A DNA stretch of 64,000 nt from a bacterium (lineage in GTDB: Bacteria > Auribacterota > UBA3054), in NCBI GenBank assembly GCA_017557885.1, contig JAFYXV010000002.1, forward strand, positions 478,088-542,087, read 5' to 3'. The position numbers and the translations under genes were made by a program. Below, piece after piece: positions 35,238-43,428 of this stretch. The notes beneath the pieces are model-generated. The model had not been told where the DNA came from, made no database searches, and worked only from the letters and a program-made list of their open reading frames with translations. Numbering within the stretch: the first letter of the stretch is position 1; each line of letters begins with the position of its first letter.

Positions 35238-37715
35238 ATGAAAAAATTACTTCTTTTTCTCGCTTTGGCGAGCCTGGCTGCTTTTGCCGAGACCGTGGTT
35301 CTCGATATATCGGAAGCTCCCATCACTTTTACCTCCGAAGGCGTCAGCGGTAAGGGTCCCGAGGGCGAAGACGTTGAGGGATCGTATGACGAATACATCA
35401 TCGAGGGTTCCCCGTATTATAGAGACTACGTGATCAAGGTCCAAAGCGGCACGCACAACATTACCCTCAGGAACGTTAACATAACCTATCCCGAAACGAT
35501 ACCTTTCGACATGTCGCCCGGCGCCAGCGTCACTATGACTTTGTCCGGTCAGAACGCCTTTACCATGCCGTTTGAAAAGGAAGGTTCTCCCGTGCATGTG
35601 CCTGAAGGCGCCAGTTTGACCATTCAGGGCGAAGGGTCCCTGACCGCCACCGCGCTGGAATCCACCTACGGCGCCGGAATAGGCAGCGTAAGAGGAGAAA
35701 ACTCCGGCGTCATCACCATCAACGGCGGAACTATCTCGGCGCGCGGCGACTATTATTCCGCGGGCATCGGCGGCGGCTATGAAGGCCGCGGCACCGTGAT
35801 CATCACAGGCGGCGACATCACGGCGGAAGCCCTGGGCTGCGGCGCGGGTATCGGCGGCGGCGGCAACGCCGGCGGCAGCGGCAATTACAGGTACGGCACC
35901 TGCGACGTTACGATAAGCGGCGGCCGGATCAAAGCCAAAAGCGACACCGGCGCCGGCATCGGGCATGCCTGGTATGCCTCCAACGACCCGGCCGGCACTG
36001 TGACCATAACCGGCGGAACGATAGAAGCCGAGAGCAGGGAAGGCGCTGGCATCGGAGCCGGCGGACTGGGCTACGGCCCGAACATCTACATCAGCGGCGG
36101 ATCTATCAAAGCGGAATCGACCGGCGGCGGAGACAAAGTCGGCGCCGGCGTCTCCTCCTCCTGCCCCGATCCGCGTACGGGCGTTGGCGGCGAACGCGTC
36201 AATTTGGCGACAGTGCGCGAGGCCTTCGCTGATCAGGGACAAAGTTATCTTTTCACCATGTACAGATCCGGCGGCGACTATCCCTACACTTATTCCGGAT
36301 CCGGCTATACCGCCGACAACGATAATGATCTGTATTTTTATCTGCCAGGCGCCGAATTTTTCGGCGACGAATATGATGTCAAGGGCAGCAACGGCCGGTA
36401 CTTCTGGGGAAGGATCTATGATGGCGAGGAAGGCGAGCTGAACCTTTATTTCTGCGAAAATCTGACTTTGGATATCAGTGACGGTCCCATATACTTCGAT
36501 TTCAGAAATAGCGAAGCGTATCAATATACAGACCCTTACGATCCTGATGAGAAAACGACTATATGCGCCAGCGACAACTATATCATAAAAGGCACATACG
36601 CTCCGGACTACGAAGACGATCAACGGCCAAGATACGGCATTGCTGTCTATTCAGAGATAACAATTATCACTAATAAGATAACTTTGGAAAACTGCAATAT
36701 CAGCGCTGCGTCCGCCTTCCGCTTGGAAGAAAATGCCTCTGTAGAATTGGTCTTGAAAGGCGTCAACACGCTGCGCTCTTCCTCTGACGCCGGTATTTTC
36801 GTATCTTCAGGCACCACGCTGACGATTTGTTCTGAAAGCACCGGCTCTCTCTTTGCTTACGGCGGCAAGCACAGCGATGACGACGAATTTGACGATGAAT
36901 TTGACGATGAAATTATCGGAAGAAATTACAAAGCGGGCGCAGGTATCGGCGGTTACGATGATGAAATGCCAGGCGTAATGATAATCAACGGCGGAACGAT
37001 CACAGCCGAAGGAGCGAAAGGCGCCGCTGGTATCGGCGGCGGTTACGGCGATTCGGCCTGGGTTCGTTATTTGACCATCAACGGCGGCAACATTACCGCA
37101 ATAGGTCATCATGGCGCGGGCATTGGCGGCGGCCAGGGAAGCATCTGCGATCTCACCATTACCGGCGGAAATATCATAGCTTCCTCCGATGACGGCGCAG
37201 GCATCGGATCCGGCAAAGACGCCACATATCATGGCACCGTGATCATTACCGGCGGAACGATAAAAGCTACTAGCAAGAACGGATCGGGCATCGGCGGCGG
37301 CGATGGCGGAACCATCCCCGACATCTACATCAGCAGCGGCTCGGTCTGGGCTTCTTCCATCGACCAGGCTCTGACAAGGGAAGGCGGCGAAGCGGTCTAT
37401 CAGGCGACTCTGCAGAACGCGATGGTCGCGCCCGAGACCTCAGGCTATCATATCATGGGCGTTTCGGAAGAAGTGACTTTCACCACGAAGAAAGACGGAG
37501 CCGCTTACGATTACACCTACACCGGCACAGGCTATTCCGACAGCAACGACCTCTATTTCTATCTGCCGGACGGCTCTTATGTGATCACAGGCTCGAACGG
37601 CAGATTCACAGGCGGAACGATCAGCGGCGGCGCCGCGACCTTCGAGGTCTTGCCGGAACCGACGGTGATCGCCGCACTTCTGGCTTTCCTCGCTCTCTAC
37701 CTCCGCAGGAAGTAG
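35238..37715 (+). CDS. PEP-CTERM beta-helix surface protein
   Basis: An 825-residue exported protein with a signal peptide ending AAFA (~residue 17) and a C-terminal LPEP box, hydrophobic helix and RRK. Between them are two rounds of a right-handed beta-helix built from repeats like GTITAEG-AGIGGG and TITGGTI, each round closed by a small beta-sandwich (the YFYLPDGSYVITG motif). The first round covers ~50-290, the second ~480-720. A tract DDEFDDEFDDE (~residue 550) is acidic and repetitive. The helix type resembles the Cthe_2159-like polysaccharide-binding proteins, so glycan binding is plausible but unproven. It is a paralogue of the next gene. Confidence 0.82.
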   Translation: MKKLLLFLALASLAAFAETVVLDISEAPITFTSEGVSGKGPEGEDVEGSYDEYIIEGSPYYRDYVIKVQSGTHNITLRNVNITYPETIPFDMSPGASVTMTLSGQNAFTMPFEKEGSPVHVPEGASLTIQGEGSLTATALESTYGAGIGSVRGENSGVITINGGTISARGDYYSAGIGGGYEGRGTVIITGGDITAEALGCGAGIGGGGNAGGSGNYRYGTCDVTISGGRIKAKSDTGAGIGHAWYASNDPAGTVTITGGTIEAESREGAGIGAGGLGYGPNIYISGGSIKAESTGGGDKVGAGVSSSCPDPRTGVGGERVNLATVREAFADQGQSYLFTMYRSGGDYPYTYSGSGYTADNDNDLYFYLPGAEFFGDEYDVKGSNGRYFWGRIYDGEEGELNLYFCENLTLDISDGPIYFDFRNSEAYQYTDPYDPDEKTTICASDNYIIKGTYAPDYEDDQRPRYGIAVYSEITIITNKITLENCNISAASAFRLEENASVELVLKGVNTLRSSSDAGIFVSSGTTLTICSESTGSLFAYGGKHSDDDEFDDEFDDEIIGRNYKAGAGIGGYDDEMPGVMIINGGTITAEGAKGAAGIGGGYGDSAWVRYLTINGGNITAIGHHGAGIGGGQGSICDLTITGGNIIASSDDGAGIGSGKDATYHGTVIITGGTIKATSKNGSGIGGGDGGTIPDIYISSGSVWASSIDQALTREGGEAVYQATLQNAMVAPETSGYHIMGVSEEVTFTTKKDGAAYDYTYTGTGYSDSNDLYFYLPDGSYVITGSNGRFTGGTISGGAATFEVLPEPTVIAALLAFLALYLRRK

Positions 37716-37743
37716 ATCCCGACAATCTACTTTTTTGCTAGCG

Positions 37744-37774
37744 AAAGGCTCCCTCGTTCCGGGGGAGCCTTTTT
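37744..37774 (+). terminator. Rho-independent terminator
   Basis: AAAGGCTCCC/GGGAGCCTTT stem with a 9-nt loop and T-run, after the first beta-helix protein gene. Confidence 0.88.
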
Positions 37775-37792
37775 ATTCCCCTGCTCTGCATT

Positions 37793-37801
37793 TGCTAAAA
37801 T
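37793..37801 (+). promoter_or_regulatory. Extended -10 of the second beta-helix protein gene
   Basis: TGCTAAAAT, 38 bp before the ATG at 37839. No clear -35. Confidence 0.5.
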
Positions 37802-37838
37802 ATAACGATGTAAATCAACTACCCAAGGGGGAATAATA

Positions 37839-40268
37839 ATGAAAAAAGCATTTGTTTTGTTTGCTGTGTTTGCAGCCATGGGCGCCATGGCTGAGACCGC
37901 GGTCCTGAGCACCGCTTACGGCGTTACGACTTTCACTGCCGACGGCGTCACCGGCTACAACACTTCCGGCGGCGCGGTGACCGGCGCCTTCGACGAGTAT
38001 TCGTTCCAGGGTTCCGGCGAATCACCTTACGGCATCACCGTAGAAGGCGGCACGCACAAGATCGCTCTGACGGACGTGCATATCGCCTCCAGCAACAGCT
38101 TCACCTTCGACATAAATGGCGGCAATGTCACGCTGGAACTCACGGGCAGCAACGCCTTCGTGTCTGGCGCCAGCTGCGGCGTTCTGGTTGACAAGGAAGC
38201 TTCGCTTACCATCACCGGCGGAGGTTTTCTTACGGCTATCGCCACGGCTGAATTGGAAGACGGAAAATCCAACGGCTGCGCGGGCCTGGGCGGCTATGCC
38301 GGAGAAGATTCCGGCCCGATCGTAATTGAGAGCGGCACGGTTTACGCCCGCGGCGCGGTCTATGCTTCCGGCTTGGGCGCCGGCGCCCACGGCGTGGCCA
38401 ACGTGACCATCAACGGCGGCCAAGTTTATGCTTTCGGCGGCCACTTCTCCGCCGGCATCGGCGGCGGCACGGGCTGGGAAGGCACGGCCGGGAAGATCAC
38501 CATCAACGGCGGCTACGTCTATGCGGAAGCCAATAACGGCGCCGGCATCGGCTGCGGCGACGAAGGCGGCCACAACGACTATCCCGCCGGCACAGTCACC
38601 ATCACGGGCGGCACCATTGAAGCTTACAGCATGGAAGGCGCGGGCATCGGCGCCGGCAACGGGCCTGGCGACAGCGGCAGAGGTCCGAAGATCACTATTT
38701 CCGGCGGCACCATCTACGCTTACTCCAGCCAGGGCGAAGAGATCGGCCAGGGCAAGAACCACTCCGAATGCCCGGATCTCGTCAACGCCAAGAATGAAAA
38801 AGTTTACAAAGTGACCATCTTCGGCGCTAAGCCGGAAGAGGGCGGCGTCTTCACCTGCACGGTCAAGAAGGAAGGCGACGAGAGCTTCTCCTACGTTTAC
38901 GAAGGCGAAGGACATTCCATGACTCCGGATCTTTACTTCCATCTCCCCAACGGCGAATACACGGTGACCTGCGGAGAAGACGAATACGTTGGCGCTGTTG
39001 ACGGAGCCGACACTTCCTTCGCTAAGAAAGCCAGCGGTTCCGTAACACTCTCCGTTGAATTCGGTAACGTCCTGTTCTCTTCCTACGGCGTGGAAGGCTA
39101 CACTGACTCCGGTTCTTATGTCAAAGGCCTTTACGAGGACTATGAAGTAATAGGCACCAGCGTCGATCAGTACGTCATCAACGTCAGCAGCGGCGTCCAC
39201 AAGATCAAACTGAACCATGCTTTGGTCTCCACCACCAACGCCTGCGCCTTCAACATCGAGGCGGCTATCGTAGAACTGGAACTCACCGGCAGCAACGCTT
39301 TCGTTTCCGGCGGAGGCTGCGGCATCCACGTCGCCAAGAACGCCTCCCTTACGATCAGGGACGGAGGAGAAGAGGGTTCCGTGACAGCCATAGCCACCAC
39401 GGGTGAAGATGCCAGTAGCTACGCCTGCGCCGGCATCGGCGGCGCCGAAAACGAAGCCAACGGCCCCATCGTCATCGAGAGCGGCTCCGTCATGGCCCAG
39501 GGCGCGCCCTATGCCGCGGGCATTGGCGGCGGCTCTCAGTCTCCCGCTGACGTGACCATCAAGGGCGGCGAAGTGTACGCCGTAGCCGGCGCCTACGGCG
39601 CGGGCATCGGCGGCGGCACCGGTTGGGGCGGCTACGCCGGCACTATCACCATCGAGGGCGGCTATGTGGCGGCCATGGCTTTCAACGGCGCGGCTATCGG
39701 CTGCGGCGATGAAGGCGGACACAACACTTATCCCGCCGGCACGGTCACCATCACCGGCGGCACCATCACGGCGGAAAGCGAAGGCGGCGCGGGCATCGGC
39801 GCTGGCTGCGGTCCGGAAGATTCCGGTCGCGGACCCAACATCTATCTGAGCAACTGCTCAGTTTACGCCCTCTCCGTCACCGGCATGCCCGTCGGCCCGG
39901 GCACGGCCATGAGCGAGTGCCCCGCTCCCCTCGACAAGGAAGGCGGCAAGGAAGTTTACGGCGCGATCCTGCCTGAGATCCTGCCCGACCAGGAAACTTA
40001 CCGCACCATCTACGGTGTGAAGGTGGGCGACACCTCTTTCGAATACACCTACTACGGCCGCGGGCACTTCATTGAAGAAGACCTCTTCTTCCCCTACGGC
40101 TCTCTGCAGTTCTTCCTGCCCAACGGCAGCTACGTGGTCCAGGGCGACGACACCCTGCCCTACGGCGGCACGGTGAAGGACGAAGACACGACCTTCGAAG
40201 TCCTGCCGGAACCGGCCTTCGCCGTTCTTGCGCTCATAGCTCTTGCTGCGCTCCTCCGCAGAAAATAA
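37839..40268 (+). CDS. PEP-CTERM beta-helix surface protein, internally duplicated
   Basis: An 809-residue paralogue of the preceding protein. A signal peptide ends near AMA (residue ~18), and the tail is LPEPAF + helix + RRK. Two near-copies of one ~390-residue unit follow each other: both contain AIGCGDEGGHN (or AGIGCGDEGGHN), YPAGTVTITGGTI and SGRGP at matching positions, each ending in a beta-sandwich with FHLPNGEYTV or FFLPNGSYVV. Such close repeats argue for a recent internal duplication. The gene is GC-richer than the DUF4143 gene that follows. Role: presumably an adhesin or glycan-binding coat. Confidence 0.85.
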   Translation: MKKAFVLFAVFAAMGAMAETAVLSTAYGVTTFTADGVTGYNTSGGAVTGAFDEYSFQGSGESPYGITVEGGTHKIALTDVHIASSNSFTFDINGGNVTLELTGSNAFVSGASCGVLVDKEASLTITGGGFLTAIATAELEDGKSNGCAGLGGYAGEDSGPIVIESGTVYARGAVYASGLGAGAHGVANVTINGGQVYAFGGHFSAGIGGGTGWEGTAGKITINGGYVYAEANNGAGIGCGDEGGHNDYPAGTVTITGGTIEAYSMEGAGIGAGNGPGDSGRGPKITISGGTIYAYSSQGEEIGQGKNHSECPDLVNAKNEKVYKVTIFGAKPEEGGVFTCTVKKEGDESFSYVYEGEGHSMTPDLYFHLPNGEYTVTCGEDEYVGAVDGADTSFAKKASGSVTLSVEFGNVLFSSYGVEGYTDSGSYVKGLYEDYEVIGTSVDQYVINVSSGVHKIKLNHALVSTTNACAFNIEAAIVELELTGSNAFVSGGGCGIHVAKNASLTIRDGGEEGSVTAIATTGEDASSYACAGIGGAENEANGPIVIESGSVMAQGAPYAAGIGGGSQSPADVTIKGGEVYAVAGAYGAGIGGGTGWGGYAGTITIEGGYVAAMAFNGAAIGCGDEGGHNTYPAGTVTITGGTITAESEGGAGIGAGCGPEDSGRGPNIYLSNCSVYALSVTGMPVGPGTAMSECPAPLDKEGGKEVYGAILPEILPDQETYRTIYGVKVGDTSFEYTYYGRGHFIEEDLFFPYGSLQFFLPNGSYVVQGDDTLPYGGTVKDEDTTFEVLPEPAFAVLALIALAALLRRK

Positions 40269-40286
40269 GCGCTTTCGCGCTTAAAG

Positions 40287-40319
40287 AAAAAGGCTCTCCT
40301 TCACAGGAGAGCCTTTTTT
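40287..40319 (+). terminator. Rho-independent terminator
   Basis: AGGCTCTCCT/AGGAGAGCCT stem (extended by A-T pairs), TCAC loop and T-run, after the second beta-helix gene. A smaller hairpin AAGCGC/GCGCTT (40267-40282) precedes it. Confidence 0.9.
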
Positions 40320-40324
40320 ATTGC

Positions 40325-40359
40325 CATGATATTTGCAAGTTAGACTTGCAAATATCGTG
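40325..40359. promoter_or_regulatory. Long palindrome over the DUF4143 gene promoter
   Basis: Arms CATGATATTTGCAAGT and ACTTGCAAATATCGTG (15 of 16 pairs) around TAG. The right arm contains TTGCAA (40347-40352), a possible -35, placed 17 bp before TAATAT (40370-40375, with TG giving TGATAATAT). A dimeric repressor site is the simplest reading. Confidence 0.65.
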
Positions 40360-40406
40360 GTGGTTATGATAATATGGTGTCGTCCAAAATCAAGAAGGAG
40401 TTTATT

Positions 40407-41567
40407 ATGATTCAACGCGAAATGACCAAAGTCATGAAAAAAAGGGCCAAGGAATACCCTGTTCTAACTGTTGTCGGTCCGCGGCAGTCAGGAAAAACCA
40501 CACTGGTCAAATCATGTTTCCCAAATTACAATTACGCCAATCTGGAAGATCCTGAGACCCGTGATTTAGCCGAAACGGATTACAAACGATTCCTCTCTAC
40601 ATATAAAACGCCTTTAATAATTGACGAAATTCAGAGAGTGCCGAAACTGGCTTCGGCGATACAAGTTAAAGTCGATGAAAACAGAAGTAGAACCGGGCAG
40701 TATATTCTGACCGGCTCCCATCAGCCCGTGCTTAAACAGACCGTCACGCAATCCCTAGCTGGCAGAAGCGCCTTTTTGGAATTATTGCCTTTAACTTTTT
40801 CCGAACTGTGCAAAGGCAGGAACAAAAAAGGGGCTGATGTTGACGATCTGATCTTGACCGGCACAATGCCGGAATTGACGAACGGGCTCATAAAACCGTC
40901 TGTATATTACAAAAACTACGTTAATTCGTATATCGAAAGAGATGTCAGGCTCATTTCCAACATAGAGAACACATCATCTTTCAACCGCTTTTTAGTCTTG
41001 CTGGCCGGAAGGATCGGACAGCTTGTAAATCTAAACACGCTTTCCGGAGAAGTCGGCGTAAGCCATACCACGCTTAATTCATGGCTTAATATTTTGGAAG
41101 CGTCTTTCATAGTTTTTCGCTTAGAGCCATATTATGCCAATATCGGGAAAAGACTTATTAAAACCCCAAAGATCTACTTTACCGAAACAGGACTTGCTGC
41201 CTACCTTTTGGGTATCAAAAATTCTGAACAAGTCAGCAGCCATCCGCTTAGGGGCAATCTTTTTGAAAATCTCGTTGCCGGAGATATCCTTCGTCACGAA
41301 AAAAACGCTGATAATGATGGGGACTTATTCTTCTTCAGGACCACGAACGGCTTGGAGATTGATTTGCTTCGCCTTTATAACGACAGTTTTCAACCAATAG
41401 AAATCAAATCGTCCATGACTTACAATCCCTCCTTGGAGAACTCCTTGGAGCGCTTTATGGACATTTTTCCTAAAGTTGTTAAACCGACGCTTATATATGC
41501 CGGAAAGAATATTCCTCCCGGAGACAAAAAGATCGAGTGGCGCAATTATCTTGATTTTAAGCTTTAA
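40407..41567 (+). CDS. AAA+ ATPase with DUF4143 domain
   Basis: A 386-residue ATPase: P-loop GPRQSGKTT (residues ~24-32) and Walker B-like LIIDEIQRVP (~69-78), then a DUF4143 domain with the EIDLLR...PIEIK block (~322-344) that resembles a PD-(D/E)XK fold. Proteins of this type are common in variable regions and their role is unknown. The start is ATG 40407 with AAGGAG 6 bp upstream; the earlier ATG at 40374 has no ribosome site. Base composition is more AT-rich than the genes on either side, consistent with acquisition. It converges with trmH. Confidence 0.85.
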   Translation: MIQREMTKVMKKRAKEYPVLTVVGPRQSGKTTLVKSCFPNYNYANLEDPETRDLAETDYKRFLSTYKTPLIIDEIQRVPKLASAIQVKVDENRSRTGQYILTGSHQPVLKQTVTQSLAGRSAFLELLPLTFSELCKGRNKKGADVDDLILTGTMPELTNGLIKPSVYYKNYVNSYIERDVRLISNIENTSSFNRFLVLLAGRIGQLVNLNTLSGEVGVSHTTLNSWLNILEASFIVFRLEPYYANIGKRLIKTPKIYFTETGLAAYLLGIKNSEQVSSHPLRGNLFENLVAGDILRHEKNADNDGDLFFFRTTNGLEIDLLRLYNDSFQPIEIKSSMTYNPSLENSLERFMDIFPKVVKPTLIYAGKNIPPGDKKIEWRNYLDFKL

Positions 41568-41574
41568 AAAAGGC

Positions 41575-42177
41575 TCAGAGCGATTTTGTTCGCTTGGGCT
41601 CGTCGGCGAGCCAGCGCGAAAGGATCTCGGCTTTTTGCGCTTCAGAGAGGGTACAGCTTGGCAGCTCTTTGCGCAAACGGGGCAGGAGGGCCCCCAGCGA
41701 GGCCGCAAAGGCCGCTGAAATGTTCAGGCTCTCTACGAACCCGTACATGGGCAAAAAGGCCTTTAGATCGCATTCAGCTAAGCTTTCCTCCCCTACGCCC
41801 CTATGCTCGTTGCCGAAAATGATGGCCAAGGGTTTGTCGAGGGGCAGTTCGGGAAGGGGGAAGGCTTTTTCCCCGTCCTTGGGGAGGGCGGTGGCGACGA
41901 TGAGTCTGCCTTCCGAGCGGAGGCAGTCGAAGCACTCCTTATGCGAGTGCCAGAATTTGAGGTCCAGCCAGCGCTCGCAGCCTTTGGAGATCTTTCTTTC
42001 CAGCTCGAATTTTTCGCTGGTGGTGATGATGTGTATCTCCTGGAGGCCGAAGGCTTCGCAGCTTCTAAGTACCGCCGCGAAGTTATAAGGGTCGTAAACG
42101 TTGTCCAGGACGGGAACGCAGTAATTCGTTCGATTTTCCAGGACCGCTTTGATCTTTTCCAAACGTTCCGGGGTCAT
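41575..42177 (-). CDS. trmH: SpoU-family tRNA Gm18 methyltransferase (TrmH)
   Basis: A 200-residue SPOUT enzyme with the trefoil-knot motifs: NNAAVLRSCEAFG-like block (DPYNFAAVLRSC), FGNEHRGVG and PMYGFVESLNIS. The C-terminal helix LSEAQKAEILSRWLADE is typical of TrmH rather than RlmB, so 2'-O-methylation of G18 in tRNA is the best guess. It starts on the base after the deacetylase stop, the last gene of a leftward operon. It converges with the DUF4143 gene. Confidence 0.85.
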   Translation of the reverse strand: MTPERLEKIKAVLENRTNYCVPVLDNVYDPYNFAAVLRSCEAFGLQEIHIITTSEKFELERKISKGCERWLDLKFWHSHKECFDCLRSEGRLIVATALPKDGEKAFPLPELPLDKPLAIIFGNEHRGVGEESLAECDLKAFLPMYGFVESLNISAAFAASLGALLPRLRKELPSCTLSEAQKAEILSRWLADEPKRTKSL

Positions 42178-43428
42178 TTATTTCCCCTGCGTGAAGAAGA
42201 AGGAGCGACGGTAGGTCCTGCCGTCCCGGGCTTTAATTTTTATGGCGCAGGTGACGTGAACGTCGTCCTTGGGAGCCTGGAAGATGAGCGTGTTGCCGTC
42301 CTGGCGGAACTGGGGATGCTCGTGGTTGCAGCGGATGGTCATTTCCCCGCCCTGGCGCCAGGCTTGGAGCATTTCGTCGCTGAGCGTAAGGCGGCATTCC
42401 GTTCCCTGTATCCTGGCTGATCCCCCGTCGCCGGGAGATTCTAAGCTTGCTTCCGCGCAGGGCTCAGTGAGCCAGGAGGCGAAAGTGGAAAGAGAGGTGC
42501 TTTGGTTGACCTGATAGCGGGAGAGGAGGTAGGGATCGCAGTCTTTTGAGTTTTGCCCGGCGTTGACGGTCGTGGCGGTTTCAAAGTCGGCTTTGTCAAG
42601 AAGCTTGAAGCATTCCTCGCTGTAGTAGCCGTAGGGGTAGCAGAAGTCCGTTATCTTTAAGCCGGTTTTGTCCTCTATGGTGTTTTTCGCTTCTATGATC
42701 TCTTCTTTTAGCCTGGCGGCGTAGGCTCTGTCGCTTTCGCCGCGGGTTCTTGTCAGCTTCGGGTGCGTCATAGAGTGGCAGCCTACCGTATGGCCTCTTT
42801 TGGCGAGGCTTTTGATCTGCTTCCAGTTCATGGCGGCGCTTCCTCCCACGAAGTCGGGGTAGACGTAGAAGACGCCCCGGAAGCCGTATTTTTCCAAAAG
42901 CGGGACGGCGTTCTGGTATTGCGACTTCCAGCCGTCGTCGAAAGTAAGCATCACGCACTTTTTAGGAAGGCCTATACGCCCATCGAAGTAGTCGAGCCAT
43001 TCGGCGGGTGAGATGGAATAGTAGCCTTCCCTTTGCAGATAGGCGAGCTCTTCCTCGAGCTTTCCTCTAGAAATTATCATGTCGCCCGCTTTGTCGTTCC
43101 TTACCTGGTGGTACATGAAGATGGGGAGCGACGAGGGGCCGTCGCCTTTTCTTATTTTCGGCTGCGGGGGAGGGGGCGGAGGCGGAGGGGGCTCCGTTTC
43201 GCCAAGCTGCTCCAAGTCGGCGGGCGAGATGTTGGTCCTTTCCGACGCGACGCTTTTTTCGGCCGCTTTGTTTTCAGCGTCCTTTACGACGTCCTCGACG
43301 TTAAGGTAATCGCTGACGGCGCTCGGCCCAGACGCGACGCCCGCGGGTATAGCGTCAGGTGAGGCGCAGCCTAAAAGCAAAAAGGCCGCCAATGCGGCGG
43401 CCGCAAAATAAAGTGACCGCCGCGTCAT
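42178..43428 (-). CDS. Polysaccharide deacetylase lipoprotein
   Basis: A 416-residue NodB-domain lipoprotein. The signal peptide and lipobox are LLLGC (Cys21); a linker with nine Pro (residues 80-88) follows. The deacetylase core has MLTFDDGW (Asp165-region, TFDDG at 162-166) and the metal His pair HSMTH (218 and 222). It removes acetyl groups from N- or O-acetylated glycans such as chitin-like polymers or peptidoglycan; the substrate is unknown. The C-terminal ~130 residues form a beta-rich domain. Its start overlaps the preceding gene's stop by 4 bp. Confidence 0.88.
   Translation of the reverse strand: MTRRSLYFAAAALAAFLLLGCASPDAIPAGVASGPSAVSDYLNVEDVVKDAENKAAEKSVASERTNISPADLEQLGETEPPPPPPPPPQPKIRKGDGPSSLPIFMYHQVRNDKAGDMIISRGKLEEELAYLQREGYYSISPAEWLDYFDGRIGLPKKCVMLTFDDGWKSQYQNAVPLLEKYGFRGVFYVYPDFVGGSAAMNWKQIKSLAKRGHTVGCHSMTHPKLTRTRGESDRAYAARLKEEIIEAKNTIEDKTGLKITDFCYPYGYYSEECFKLLDKADFETATTVNAGQNSKDCDPYLLSRYQVNQSTSLSTFASWLTEPCAEASLESPGDGGSARIQGTECRLTLSDEMLQAWRQGGEMTIRCNHEHPQFRQDGNTLIFQAPKDDVHVTCAIKIKARDGRTYRRSFFFTQGK

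Noticed and set aside
35690-37340. Repeated GGCGGAAC/GCGGCATCGG motifs as DNA-level repeats
   Set aside because: They follow the protein repeat (TITGGTI, GAGIG) with varied codons, so they are coding repeats and not independent DNA elements.
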